NCBI GenBank assembly: GCA_025149125.1 | Contig: CP102272.1 | Coordinates: 4,898,001 to 4,962,000, forward strand | Direction: 5' to 3' | DNA length: 64,000 nt | Source of the DNA: [Clostridium] asparagiforme DSM 15981 | GTDB taxonomy: Bacteria > Bacillota > Clostridia > Lachnospirales > Lachnospiraceae | In this document: piece after piece, positions 35,735 to 44,161 of the stretch | How positions within the stretch are numbered: position 1 is the first letter of the stretch | Layout: the number at the start of each line of letters is the position of its first letter | Made by a program: the position numbers and the translations under genes | Notes under the pieces: model-generated | What the model saw: only the letters and a program-made list of their open reading frames with translations | What the model was told of the DNA's origin: nothing | Database searches by the model: none

Positions 35735-36391
35735 TTACCCAATATTTAAGAGCTCCTCAAAGGTCTTCAGGCTCTCATCCGCCAGCGGACAGCCCGCCGC
35801 GCTGTGAACCGCGACGGCGAACATGCCTCCGGCCTTCGCCGCCCGGATACCCGCCTCTGCGTCCTCAATCACGGCGCAGTCCCCGGGTTCAAGGCCCAAA
35901 AACGCAGCGGCCTTCAAAAACACCTCCGGGTCCGGCTTGGAACGCTGAATGTTGTTGCCGTCCGACACCGCGTCAAACAGCCCTGCGATCCCGGTCCGCT
36001 CCAGTATCAGCCCCGCGTTCTTGCTGGAGGAGCCGATGGCCAGCTTGAATCCCTGCTCCCGCAGCTTTACCAGCGTGTCCTTCACCTTCTCCTCCACCGC
36101 GTCCGGGGTCAGTTCCTCCAGCAGCTCCCGGTAATAGGAGTTCTTTTCCTCCGCCAGACGCCGCTTCTCCTCAGCGCCCAGCGCCAGGCCGTGGTAATTT
36201 TCCAGGATAATGTCCAGGGACTCCTCCCGGCTCACCCCTCTCAGGCGGTCGTTGACCGTCTCGTCAAAAGAGATTCCCAGGCGATCCGCCATCCGCTTCC
36301 ACGCCTGGTAATGGAGCTTGTCCGTGAATACGATCACGCCGTCCAGGTCGAATATAAATCCTTTGATGGTTCCAGTTGTTTTCGTCGTCAT
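35735..36391 (-). CDS. pgmB: Beta-phosphoglucomutase (HAD family)
   Basis: 218 residues. HAD motif I FIFDLDGVI gives nucleophile Asp and acid/base Asp; then TDKLHYQAWKRMAD of the cap domain, motif II AIGSSSKNA, motif III Lys in SKPDPEVFLKAA, and motif IV VIEDAEAGIRAAKAGGM. It converts beta-glucose 1-phosphate to glucose 6-phosphate through a 1,6-bisphosphate. Overlaps the permease gene before it by four bases (ATGA) and precedes the GH65 gene by 16, so the phosphorolytic pathway is one operon. Confidence 0.93.
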   Translation of the reverse strand: MTTKTTGTIKGFIFDLDGVIVFTDKLHYQAWKRMADRLGISFDETVNDRLRGVSREESLDIILENYHGLALGAEEKRRLAEEKNSYYRELLEELTPDAVEEKVKDTLVKLREQGFKLAIGSSSKNAGLILERTGIAGLFDAVSDGNNIQRSKPDPEVFLKAAAFLGLEPGDCAVIEDAEAGIRAAKAGGMFAVAVHSAAGCPLADESLKTFEELLNIG

Positions 36392-37203
36392 CCCTTTACA
36401 GATCCTCCCAAATAGTCCGGTTTCAAGTACCGCTGAAGCACAAATGTGACAAGAATCACCGGAATCGCCAGAATGGTGGAATACGCCGCCCGCTCAAACA
36501 CATTTCCCCTGGACACGTAGTAATAAATCTGCAGCGGCAGGGTCTTGGAGTTGTTGGACAAATACATGGCGTATGTAAATTCATTCCAGGCGTTCAGCCA
36601 CACATACATGGCGCTCACCGCAATGCCCTGCATGGACACCGGCAGGATCACCTTGACAATGGCCTGCAGCCTGGAAGCGCCGTCGATCCAGGCCGCTTCG
36701 TCCAGGGCCACCGGCACCTCGGCAAAGGTGGACACCAGAATCCAGGCCATAAAGGGAATTTGGGTGATCATATTGGCCAGCACCAGGCCCAGGGACGTGT
36801 CGATCAGGTTCATTTTCAAAAATGTCACGGAGATAGGCAGGGCGATGGCCACGCTGGGAATCATCCGTGTGAAAAACAGGCCGAGCACAAAGGCGTAGCG
36901 CTTTTTCTTCGACATCCGGGACACCACATAGGCGGCCGGAACCACGATAACCAGGGAGCCCACGGTAGTCAGACAGGACACGATCAGGCTCTTTTTTAAG
37001 GGCGCCCAGAGATTCCCCGAGCGGAACACGTTCAGCCAGTGTTCCCATGTGAACTGATGAATCAGCAGCGTGGGATGCTGGGTTAAAATCTCGCTCTTCA
37101 CGCTGAAGGATACCTTGGCCAGCAAATACACCGGCGTCACCATAATCAGGCAGATCACAATGATCGCAGCATAAAAGGCCGCTTTGCCGCACGTTTTCTT
37201 CAT
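36388..37203 (-). CDS. ABC sugar transporter permease, MalG type
   Basis: 271 residues with six membrane helices. The EAA loop that contacts the ATPase is EVPVALDEAAWIDGASRLQA (EAA--G pattern). The usual C-terminal PVILVTFVLQRYLKPDYLGGSVKG of MalG-type permeases is present. It overlaps its partner permease by four bases. No ATPase gene is in the operon; Firmicute sugar importers of this class commonly share one MsmK-like ATPase encoded elsewhere. Confidence 0.93.
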   Translation of the reverse strand: MKKTCGKAAFYAAIIVICLIMVTPVYLLAKVSFSVKSEILTQHPTLLIHQFTWEHWLNVFRSGNLWAPLKKSLIVSCLTTVGSLVIVVPAAYVVSRMSKKKRYAFVLGLFFTRMIPSVAIALPISVTFLKMNLIDTSLGLVLANMITQIPFMAWILVSTFAEVPVALDEAAWIDGASRLQAIVKVILPVSMQGIAVSAMYVWLNAWNEFTYAMYLSNNSKTLPLQIYYYVSRGNVFERAAYSTILAIPVILVTFVLQRYLKPDYLGGSVKG

Positions 37204-38087
37204 CTTCTGCCGCCCCCCTTCTTCTCTCTCTCAAAGGCAAACATATAGGCCATGACAATGACCAGGATCAACGCCAAAAGCACCGTGGAAGCCACCGCCG
37301 AGTATGCGTTGTTTCCATATGAATACTCCTCGTAGGACATGGTAGCCAAAAACGGGGTGGTCCCTCCTAAAAGGACCTTGGGCAGCTCGAAGATTCGCAG
37401 CAGGTCCACCAGCCTGGTCAGCACCGTCATGGTCACCGTGGCCTTTAACTGGGGAATAGTAATGTAGCGGAAGCAGTCGAACTTGCCCGCGCCGTCCACA
37501 TCCGCCGCCTCGTACAGCTCCAGCGGAATGGATTCCAGACCGGATAAAAACAGCATCACCACCATGGGCATGACCTTCCAGGAGTCCGCCACCGCCACCA
37601 CAAACAGGCTGCGAAGGCGGTTGGCCGTCCAGTCGATGGGGATGGGCGTCACGTTCAACCGGTATAAAATCTCGTTCAGATAGCCGGACATCCCGAATAA
37701 ATACAGCATGGCCACGCCGGACACCATGGTGGGAATCCCCATGGGCAGCATAACTAAAGTCCTGGCCAGGCCTTTTCCCACAAAATTCTTCCTCAGCATT
37801 GAGGCCAGCAGATAACCGATCACCATTTGAATCAAAAGCCCGATGGCCGACACAAACAGGGTGTTGATTACCGCCTCCGAGAAAAAGCTGCGGCCAAAGA
37901 CGTAGGCGTAATTGCGCAGCGTCCACTCGGAGGTAATCTGATCCTTGAAGCTGAGGAGGATCGTCTGGAAAATGGGCACAATGGTAAAGCTAAACACAAA
38001 GATCATTAACGGAGCCACCAGTACGGTGTTCAACCCGTGCTTTTTAAGCCACAGGGACGTCCCGTTCTTTCCAACTGTCTTTTCCAT
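37200..38087 (-). CDS. ABC sugar transporter permease, MalF type
   Basis: 295 residues, six helices. The N-terminal LNTVLVAPLMIFVFSFTIVP is typical of MalF/UgpA permeases. The EAA loop reads PLELYEAADVDGAGKFD. It pairs with the 36388-37203 permease and receives sugar from the lipoprotein encoded 18 bases upstream. Confidence 0.93.
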   Translation of the reverse strand: MEKTVGKNGTSLWLKKHGLNTVLVAPLMIFVFSFTIVPIFQTILLSFKDQITSEWTLRNYAYVFGRSFFSEAVINTLFVSAIGLLIQMVIGYLLASMLRKNFVGKGLARTLVMLPMGIPTMVSGVAMLYLFGMSGYLNEILYRLNVTPIPIDWTANRLRSLFVVAVADSWKVMPMVVMLFLSGLESIPLELYEAADVDGAGKFDCFRYITIPQLKATVTMTVLTRLVDLLRIFELPKVLLGGTTPFLATMSYEEYSYGNNAYSAVASTVLLALILVIVMAYMFAFEREKKGGGRR

Positions 38088-38105
38088 GGTATCCTCCTCT
38101 TAGAG

Positions 38106-39401
38106 TTATTCGCCCTTGGCCTGCTTCGCTTCCTCGATGGTGTTGTGGTACTTGTCCAGAATGCCCTGGACGTCGCTCTCTCCGTTGATCACGATCTCAG
38201 TAAACGCGTCGTTGATAGCCTTGTCCACATCAGACCAGTAGGGCACGATGGGTCTGGACTGGGCGAAATCCAGGGCGGTCATCACGTCCTCAATGTAGGG
38301 CTTCTGCCACTCCTCCACCTCGCCTAAGGCGTCGTTTCTGGCCGGTGCCCAGCCGATCTTGGTGAACAGCACGTTCTGGACCTTCTCGGACATCAGGTAT
38401 TCCACAAACTTAAGCGCTTCCTCCTTGTGCTCGGTTCCCTTCGCAATGCCCACAACCGTGGTGGTGGTCACCTTGGAAATGCCCTTGGGGCCCTCAAAGC
38501 CCACATAGGACTTGACCTCCGTCTTGCCGCCGTCCTTTACCACCGTGGTGGCGCAGAAAGGCCAGTTGGAGCCGTAGTAGATGGATTCCGTGGCCAGAAG
38601 CTCGTTTACGCCGTTAAAGTCGGCCCGCTTGGATTCCGGGGAGAGGTAGGGCCACAGCTGCTGCAGGAAGGTGAACGCCTCCACGGAGCCTGCGTCGTTG
38701 AGCACCAGGGGATCGCCGCCTGCGGAACGGATGAATTCAAGGCAGGTGATGGTCAGCGCGGAGCCGGAAGCGGCCTGGATGGCAACCCGTCCAACGCCCT
38801 CCTTCTCGTGCAGGGTCTTGGCGAAGTCCAGCAGCTCGTCCCAGTTCTTGGGCGGAGTCAGGCCGTACTCGTTCAGCTTGTTCTCGTTGTAGTAGTTGGT
38901 CTGCACGTTGGGGCGGATGGGTACCACGGTCACCTTGCCGTCGAACATCAACTCCTCGTAAAGGTTGCCCGGGATGGCTTCGGGAATGGTCACCTGTCCG
39001 GTCAGATCCTCGGCCAGGTCCTTGCCCAGAATTCCCGGCAGGTACACGGTGCTGGGCGCAAACACGTCGATCTCATGCTTGCCCGCCTGGGCCAGAGCTT
39101 CCAGCTTGCTCTCCATGTCCTTGTTCTCCATCTGGATGCCGTTGACCTTGATCCCGGTCTCCGCCTCAAAGGGAGCCAGAATGTCTTCGCGGAACACCTG
39201 CCACTCCTCCTCGGCCAGGGGAATCGCAAAGTTGAGGGTCACGGCCTGGGCCGCTTTCCCGCTGTCGCCGCTGCCGCCCGCAGGCGCCCCGGCGCTCTGT
39301 CCGCCGCCGGAACTCCCGGAGCCTCCGCAGCCGGCCAGCGTTCCCGCCGCCAGAGCCGCCGCCATTGCAATCGCCGCAACCTTTGTCATTCTCTTTTTCA
39401 T
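38106..39401 (-). CDS. Sugar-binding lipoprotein of the ABC importer (family 1)
   Basis: 431 residues. KKRMTKVAAIAMAAALAAG leads to the lipobox LAGC (Cys at about 25), then a Gly/Ser linker and a family 1 binding protein (ETGIKVNGIQMENKDMESKL, YYNENKLNEYGL, PPKNWDELLDFA). AAGGAG lies nine bases before the ATG. By context it captures the alpha-linked disaccharide that the GH65 enzyme splits. The operon probably begins here, since a 244-base gap lies upstream. Confidence 0.92.
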   Translation of the reverse strand: MKKRMTKVAAIAMAAALAAGTLAGCGGSGSSGGGQSAGAPAGGSGDSGKAAQAVTLNFAIPLAEEEWQVFREDILAPFEAETGIKVNGIQMENKDMESKLEALAQAGKHEIDVFAPSTVYLPGILGKDLAEDLTGQVTIPEAIPGNLYEELMFDGKVTVVPIRPNVQTNYYNENKLNEYGLTPPKNWDELLDFAKTLHEKEGVGRVAIQAASGSALTITCLEFIRSAGGDPLVLNDAGSVEAFTFLQQLWPYLSPESKRADFNGVNELLATESIYYGSNWPFCATTVVKDGGKTEVKSYVGFEGPKGISKVTTTTVVGIAKGTEHKEEALKFVEYLMSEKVQNVLFTKIGWAPARNDALGEVEEWQKPYIEDVMTALDFAQSRPIVPYWSDVDKAINDAFTEIVINGESDVQGILDKYHNTIEEAKQAKGE

Positions 39402-39436
39402 GATACGTTCTCCTTCATATGATAAAATTTAAGTTT

Positions 39437-39561
39437 CTGTTCAGTACCTTCACCGATACGAGCAAAAATCCATTTAAAATCGACTCCGTCGATGGGATTT
39501 TTGCCTGCAAGCTCAGATTTTCGTACGGTCAGCGCAGCAAGTACGCGGACCTACTGAACAG
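39437..39561. repeat. Structured intergenic element with CTGTTCAGTA ends
   Basis: Terminal inverted repeats CTGTTCAGTA (39437-39446) and TACTGAACAG (39552-39561) enclose a long inner hairpin (CAAAAATCC...GGATTTTTG with ATCGAC/GTCGAT at its tip) and a CGTAC/GTACG pair. Same end motif and size class as the element at 47517. No coding potential. It occupies the leader of the sugar-binding protein gene, so it may affect its expression. Confidence 0.55.
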
Positions 39562-39645
39562 TTACTAATTAAAACAACCGATTCAGGTTTTGCCCGTCTT
39601 TTCCAGGGCTGGGGGTGAAAAATAGTTTGCCGCCGTACGCTGTCT

Positions 39646-40365
39646 TTACTTCTGCATTCTGGGCCGCCCGGCCAGATAGCGCTCAAAGGTCTCCAGATCC
39701 CGGTTCAGGATCAGCTCTTTGGGATAACCCACGGATTCCAGCATCTCAAACGCCCAGTCCGCCTGTCCGATCTTCGCCGCAAAGTGGGCGTCCGTGGAGA
39801 TCACCACCGGCACCTCGTACCTGGCGCACAGCCTGGCGATCACAGGGCAGCGTTCCCCGGAGCCGGGGCGGCCGATGGGCGAGTGGTTGTTGATCTCCAT
39901 CACCTTGCCCAGGCGTTTCACCTCCCGGACCACGGTCTCGTAGTCGTACACATAGTCGTCGTTTCCGCTGTGCCCCAGGGCGTCCACATAAGGATTCTCC
40001 AGGACCTTCAAATATCCCCGGGTATGATCCTCCACCGAGGAGGGCGGGCAGCAACCCACATGGTAGGAGGCGATCACCCAGTCCAGCTTTTTTAAAAACT
40101 CCTCTGTGATGTCCAGCCCGCCGTCATAGTCCATGATGTTGGCTTCCGCTCCCCGGAAGATACGGATTCCGTCTACTTCCTTCCCGATTGCCGACTGGTT
40201 GCCAAAATGCCAGATGTGGGGAGCCCCCGGCATCGCAGGTCCGTGATCCGTGACCGCCAGCCCCTTCATCCCATACTTCTTCGCATACATCACGCCTTCT
40301 AAAACCGTGCTGTAAGCGTGGCCCGACGCGATTGTGTGATAGTGTGTTTCTACAGCTGTGACCAT
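39646..40365 (-). CDS. PHP-domain phosphatase/hydrolase (YcdX-like)
   Basis: 239 residues from the ATG at 40365, with AAGGAGGAACGT just upstream; an in-frame start at 40422 would add a basic tail without a ribosome site. PHP metal motifs: ETHYHTIASGHAYS, AVTDHGPAMPGAPH, GAEANIMDYDG, ASYHVGC, ALGHSG, EINNHS and ISTDAHFA. This set matches the trinuclear-zinc YcdX group. It likely removes phosphate from a sugar phosphate or nucleotide. Between the LacI gene and the importer, with a LacI-type operator just upstream, it probably belongs to the same regulon. Confidence 0.88.
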   Translation of the reverse strand: MVTAVETHYHTIASGHAYSTVLEGVMYAKKYGMKGLAVTDHGPAMPGAPHIWHFGNQSAIGKEVDGIRIFRGAEANIMDYDGGLDITEEFLKKLDWVIASYHVGCCPPSSVEDHTRGYLKVLENPYVDALGHSGNDDYVYDYETVVREVKRLGKVMEINNHSPIGRPGSGERCPVIARLCARYEVPVVISTDAHFAAKIGQADWAFEMLESVGYPKELILNRDLETFERYLAGRPRMQK

Positions 40366-40398
40366 ACGTTCCTCCTTTTTGTTGTGTATTTTATCCTT

Positions 40399-40416
40399 CG
40401 TTTCAAACTTGAAACG
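40399..40416. promoter_or_regulatory. LacI-family operator CGTTTCAA-AC-TTGAAACG
   Basis: Perfect 8-bp arms with a two-base centre, between the LacI stop codon and the PHP gene start. A TAAAAT -10-like element lies just downstream on the minus strand, so binding would block transcription. Confidence 0.75.
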
Positions 40417-40455
40417 TTTCATTTTTTGACTAAAAAATCCCTCCGCTTCCGGGTT

Positions 40456-41481
40456 CTACGGCAGAGTTTCCTCTGCCAGCCCCAGAACGGATTCGCGCTC
40501 CTGCAGCGCAAAGGGCAGCACCAGATTCCCGCCCCGTTTCCCATCCTTCATCCGGCTGACCAGCAGCCTGGACGCCTCCTCCCCGATCTTCTCGAAGGGC
40601 TGAGACACGGTGGTCAACCCCGGAAAGGTGTACTCTGCCATCTCGATGCCGTCAAATCCTACGATGGAGAGATCCTCCGGCACCCCAAGCCCCGCCTCCT
40701 GGACGGCCCGCATGGCGCCGATGGCCACGTCGTCCGACACCGCAAACACGGCGGTGAAATCCCGGCGCTCTCCCAGCAGCCGCTTCATATCCTCATAGCC
40801 CCGCTCCAACCGGTACCCGCCGCAGACGATCAGGGTCGGGTCTACCGAAATCCCCTGTTCCCCCAGGGCCCGGCAGTATCCTTCCGTTCTGGGGATGCCG
40901 GAGTTGGGGTCGTCCGCCTCTCCGGCCAGCAGGCAGATGCGCCTGTGGCCCTTGCCGCACAGGTAAGTGACGGCGTGATAAGCCGCCTCCTCGTTGTCGA
41001 TGGTGACGCTGGAGAAATACTTGTCCGGGTACTGGGTCATGGCAAATACCACCGGCACGTGGGTGCGCTTTAACCCCTCGGCGATCTCGTCCCCCACCGT
41101 ATTGCCCAGGTAAATGATCCCGTCCACCTGGCTTCGCATGAAAGCCTGGATGGCGTCCTCCTCCAGACGGGTGTTTCTGGTGGTGTTGTACAACAGAATG
41201 CTGTAGCCGGAGTCCCGGCTGATCTTCTCGATGCCGCGCAGCACCTTACCCACCACGGGGCTGGAAATGTCGGGAATCATAATCCCAATGGTCTTGGTGG
41301 AATTGGCCTTCAGACTCCTGGCAATGGCATTGGGCGTGTAGTCCAGCTCCTGCATGGCTTCCTCCACCTTCAGCCGCGCCTCGGGGCGCACATACTGGTT
41401 ATTGATCACCTTGGAAGCCGTCCCCAGGCTGACGCCCGCCAATTTTGCCACATCCTTGAGATTATACCGCTGCTTTTCCAT
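40456..41481 (-). CDS. LacI-family transcriptional regulator of the disaccharide operon
   Basis: 341 residues. The N-terminal helix-turn-helix is canonical (YNLKDVAKLAGVSLGTASKV), with hinge helix NAIARSLKANSTKTIGIMIP, then a two-lobed periplasmic-binding-like effector domain (SSVTIDNEEAAYHAVTYL, AVFAVSDDVAIGAMRA, SIVGFDGIEMAEYTFPGLTTV). It should repress the adjacent PHP and transport/phosphorylase genes until a sugar binds. TTGAAACG half-sites near its own start suggest self-repression. Confidence 0.93.
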   Translation of the reverse strand: MEKQRYNLKDVAKLAGVSLGTASKVINNQYVRPEARLKVEEAMQELDYTPNAIARSLKANSTKTIGIMIPDISSPVVGKVLRGIEKISRDSGYSILLYNTTRNTRLEEDAIQAFMRSQVDGIIYLGNTVGDEIAEGLKRTHVPVVFAMTQYPDKYFSSVTIDNEEAAYHAVTYLCGKGHRRICLLAGEADDPNSGIPRTEGYCRALGEQGISVDPTLIVCGGYRLERGYEDMKRLLGERRDFTAVFAVSDDVAIGAMRAVQEAGLGVPEDLSIVGFDGIEMAEYTFPGLTTVSQPFEKIGEEASRLLVSRMKDGKRGGNLVLPFALQERESVLGLAEETLP

Positions 41482-41514
41482 AAAAATTCCGCCTTGTTTC
41501 GTTATTTACCGCAA

Positions 41515-41560
41515 CTTGAAACGTTACATTTATAATAAACGATTTTAGGTTGGTAGTCTA
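41515..41560 (-). promoter_or_regulatory. Promoter of the LacI gene with overlapping operator half-site
   Basis: Minus strand: TAGACT (41560-41555), 17 bases, TATTAT (41537-41532). CTTGAAACGT at 41515-41524 falls at the expected transcription start and matches one arm of the 40399 operator. Confidence 0.5.
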
Positions 41561-41644
41561 TTGTTATTTTCAATAATATTGAGAAGTTTTTTTGTGTAGA
41601 TTGACGAATATTGGAATCAATGACTTGGCGCTTCCCGCATGCAT

Positions 41645-41844
41645 GTGCCGGAGTGCTATGACACTCCCTGCATCCGGCAAAATTGCCGCTTAACGCACGG
41701 TCATAACTAGTTTCAAATCCTTCTTGAACTTTGTTGAAGGCACAATCCTATATTTCCTTTTTAACTTCCTTCCGTCAATCCGAAAAGCTGGAATATGCTT
41801 TTTAATTCTTCATCCATGCGGATCGTGATATTGGTAGTTGCCAT
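41645..41844 (-). pseudogene. Decayed dinJ-yafQ type toxin-antitoxin pair
   Basis: From an ATG at 41844 the minus strand encodes a normal RelB/DinJ start (MATTNITIRMDEELK) that is cut to 27 residues by a TAA at 41761. Eight bases on, a YafQ-type toxin start is readable (YRIVPSTKFKKDLKLVM, 41752 down to about 41702), and after a frameshift and internal deletion the toxin's later part (DRALSGNFAGCRECH) down to 41658. In working pairs the antitoxin is about 85-100 residues and the toxin about 90. The order antitoxin then toxin is kept. Neither protein can be functional. The rest of 41845-42079 shows no gene. Confidence 0.8.
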
Positions 41845-42079
41845 TACTATAATCCCCTGCAAAACAGCTTCCGTCCAAGCGCCCGTTTCCGCGCTCAAAC
41901 TTCATTGTCCTGCCGGGGCAGCACGGGATGCAGGTGTCAGAAACTAAAACGGAACTACATGTTCCACTCCATTTTAGTTCCAATGCGCAACCTGTTTCAA
42001 AGCCTTTCTCCAAGAATGCATGACATTTTCCCACCGCTGTGGTAAACTGTTGGTATCTCAACAAAAAGGCGGTGAGGTT

Positions 42080-42700
42080 ATGTCAAAAAAGGGTTATTCC
42101 AAGGAAGAACGGGAGCAAGTGGGGCGGGATTTGCTGGCGGTGGGACTGGAAATGCTGTCCCAGCGGGGGCTGAAAGGCACCACTCTCCAGGACATCCTCC
42201 AGGCTGTTGGCATCTCCAAGCCGTTTTTTTACGGAAACTACTATACCTCCCTGGCCGAGCTGGTGATCCACATCATCAACTACGAGATCACGCTTTTGCT
42301 CCGGGAAGTACAGCAAAGCGTGGAAAACCAGGATATGAGCTTGGAAGAAATTATCCATTATTTTTTGGATATGGTCACACATAGCCGCCAGCACCATTTC
42401 TTTGTGATGACTCAAGAGGAGGAGATGTGGGTCTATAAGCACTTAAGCCCGGAGGAGTTTGAAACTTACCAACAGGGACAGGCGCGGTTTTATGAACAGG
42501 TGCTGGCTCTCTGGCAGATCCCCCAGGATAAATGCACCCCTAAGGAGTTGGGCAACCTGATCCTCTCCGTCATCCTGATCTACAACTCGGCGGCCCGGTC
42601 GCTCCCGTTCTTCTTCCCGGAGGAATTGGAGCGGACGGCTAAGGCCCAGGCAACCGCCCTTTCCCGTTATCTGGCCTCCCTGGCCGACACAGACGAATAA
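42080..42700 (+). CDS. TetR/AcrR-family regulator
   Basis: 206 residues from the ATG at 42080 (MSKKGYSKEERE); the in-frame start at 42020 lacks a ribosome site. The N-terminal TetR helix-turn-helix is clear: GLEMLSQRGLKGTTLQDILQ then VGISKPFFYGNYYTSLAEL. The C-terminal ligand domain is helical and rich in aromatic residues. The target is unknown; no transporter lies next to it. Followed by a strong terminator. Confidence 0.88.
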   Translation: MSKKGYSKEEREQVGRDLLAVGLEMLSQRGLKGTTLQDILQAVGISKPFFYGNYYTSLAELVIHIINYEITLLLREVQQSVENQDMSLEEIIHYFLDMVTHSRQHHFFVMTQEEEMWVYKHLSPEEFETYQQGQARFYEQVLALWQIPQDKCTPKELGNLILSVILIYNSAARSLPFFFPEELERTAKAQATALSRYLASLADTDE

Positions 42701-42708
42701 CAGCACGC

Positions 42709-42739
42709 GGCGCATCGTCCAAACGATGCGCCGTTTTTC
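42709..42739 (+). terminator. Terminator of the TetR gene
   Basis: GGCGCATCGT, loop CCAA, ACGATGCGCC, then GTTTTTCT: a perfect 10-bp stem nine bases past the stop codon. Confidence 0.95.
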
Positions 42740-42752
42740 TATGCACGGGGAC

Positions 42753-42781
42753 TTGCTTTTTTCCAGGTGTTCAGGTATAAT
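42753..42781 (+). promoter_or_regulatory. Sigma-A promoter of the small-gene cluster
   Basis: TTGCTT (42753-42758), 17 bases, perfect TATAAT (42776-42781), then about 160 bases to the first start codon. Confidence 0.7.
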
Positions 42782-42945
42782 CTTTTTTAAATACTATTAC
42801 CATTGCAATCGTAATTAAGAATGCTTGTGGTCACACTGGCCAGAAGTGGCAGAACCGTTAGCGGGTATTGGTGTGAAGTATCTTTATGTCTTTGATTAAA
42901 AGGCATAAAACCATTTCAAAATATTAGCATGGGAGGAAATTTAGC

Positions 42946-43431
42946 ATGGGACTGTTTGGAAATCTGTTTAAGGGGCCTCAGGTAGATATGGCAAAAAGTG
43001 ATGCCAACCGTAAAAAAATGCGTGCTCTGTTCAATCAAGTGGTAGAAAACGGCGACGACTACAAAATCCTTTATGGCTTCACGGAAAACGTTAGCCGCTT
43101 CAATTACGGTATCGTCCACGGCAGCAAAACCAAGATCGGCAATTTAATCGTAGGCTGGAACGAAGCCAGTCAGACCATTGTCGTAATTCCCACTGTTCCC
43201 GATCTGTCGGGCTGCGGTGACGCCACTTTCTATCGGCGGAACGACATTTTGAAGGCCTATCAGAACAAGTTCCCCACGGACGAATTTATTATTTACCCGG
43301 ACAGGAAGGGCTATATCGGTATCAGTGTCTGTGAATGGCTGGAGGATGAGAAACTCTATGTCTATGTTTCCCAAGATGAAGAAGTAAAGGCGTTCACCGA
43401 TTTCTTCCTGAAGCAGTTCCAGAAGAAATAA
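42946..43431 (+). CDS. Hypothetical protein, first of the small-gene cluster
   Basis: 161 residues, not recognised. Starts GLFGNLFKGPQ, has GGGAGGA eight bases upstream, no signal or membrane segment, and mixed alpha/beta composition (LYGFTENVSRFNYG, TIVVIPTVPDLSG, FIIYPDRKGYIGISV). Soluble, likely a single compact domain. The size and the neighbour at 44162 (Imm17-like) fit an immunity or associated protein of a polymorphic toxin system, but this rests on context only. Confidence 0.75.
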   Translation: MGLFGNLFKGPQVDMAKSDANRKKMRALFNQVVENGDDYKILYGFTENVSRFNYGIVHGSKTKIGNLIVGWNEASQTIVVIPTVPDLSGCGDATFYRRNDILKAYQNKFPTDEFIIYPDRKGYIGISVCEWLEDEKLYVYVSQDEEVKAFTDFFLKQFQKK

Positions 43432-43444
43432 GGGGAATGATTTC

Positions 43445-43504
43445 ATGCCCTGGGGACAGATTGGAGCCGTACTGGCCGTTCTGGCGATCGTATTTCCCGC
43501 CTAA
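43445..43504 (+). CDS. Very short hydrophobic frame, perhaps a broken gene start
   Basis: 19 residues (MPWGQIGAVLAVLAIVFPA) after an AAGGGGA ribosome site, ending in TAA. The bases that follow stay open in another frame to a TGA at 43648, so this may be the membrane start of a gene disrupted by a frameshift. Confidence 0.3.
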   Translation: MPWGQIGAVLAVLAIVFPA

Positions 43505-43642
43505 ATCGCCACGATTTGAACGGCATGGACGCGGAACTGCAGCCCCCGGTTATGGAACAGCAGATTCTTTCCTTAATGCGGTGTTCCCGGGGGATCAACG
43601 GCCGCAGTGAATTATTGGATACCATTCGATATTTAGGCCGGG

Positions 43643-43903
43643 ATGGCTGAACGTCTGCATAGCCGGAGTCAATCTGCAAGCTCTTACTTGTCCGGCAGCC
43701 TAATGTGGAAGTTGCTTTGCGGTGCCAGCGCGGTGGAACGCTATCTGGGTTACCTGACGGTTGCCGCCATTGACTTGCTTACCGGAAAACCGGAAGATAA
43801 CGAGGGACAATGGAAAGAGTGCCCTTGGCCTGAGGCGCGGGGGCCTTTGAAAGGAAACGGCCAGAGCGGCACAAATCGGAAGTTGAAGAAAGAACAAAGA
43901 TGA
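43643..43903 (+). CDS. Hypothetical small protein, weakly supported
   Basis: 86 residues, not recognised, Arg/Ser/Lys-rich C-terminus (GTNRKLKKEQR). No clear ribosome site. It overlaps the next gene by four bases (ATGA), which is the main reason to consider it. It could equally be part of the disrupted region beginning at 43445. Confidence 0.3.
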   Translation: MAERLHSRSQSASSYLSGSLMWKLLCGASAVERYLGYLTVAAIDLLTGKPEDNEGQWKECPWPEARGPLKGNGQSGTNRKLKKEQR

Positions 43904-44100
43904 AAGCATTTGATAGGAACTATAAGCGATTGGATGAGGTAGTTTGCGCCATCAATGACTTACAGAATGAATTTGACGAGAACGACAGCGAGATTGAAAC
44001 AGTGACCCGTGACTGTATTGGGGAAACTGTCGGCTACATTTTGGAGTGGTTTGGCATTCCTATTGGTACGGAGGAGGCCATTCGGGAACGGGACTGGTAA
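43900..44100 (+). CDS. Small acidic hypothetical protein
   Basis: 66 residues, not recognised. Acidic and probably helical (LDEVVCAINDLQNEFDENDSE), ending EEAIRERDW. A weak ribosome site (AAAGAACAAAG). Lies 61 bases before the Imm17-like gene in the same direction. Confidence 0.55.
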   Translation: MKAFDRNYKRLDEVVCAINDLQNEFDENDSEIETVTRDCIGETVGYILEWFGIPIGTEEAIRERDW

Positions 44101-44161
44101 ATTGCCAGCTTCCCGTTTATCGAGTTGAGTTTCATATGCGCCAGATAGAGAGGGGAACGCC

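Noticed and set aside
39402..39645. A riboswitch or T-box before the sugar-binding protein gene
   Set aside because: No conserved riboswitch core or T-box sequence was recognised; the structure is better explained as a palindrome-ended repeat.
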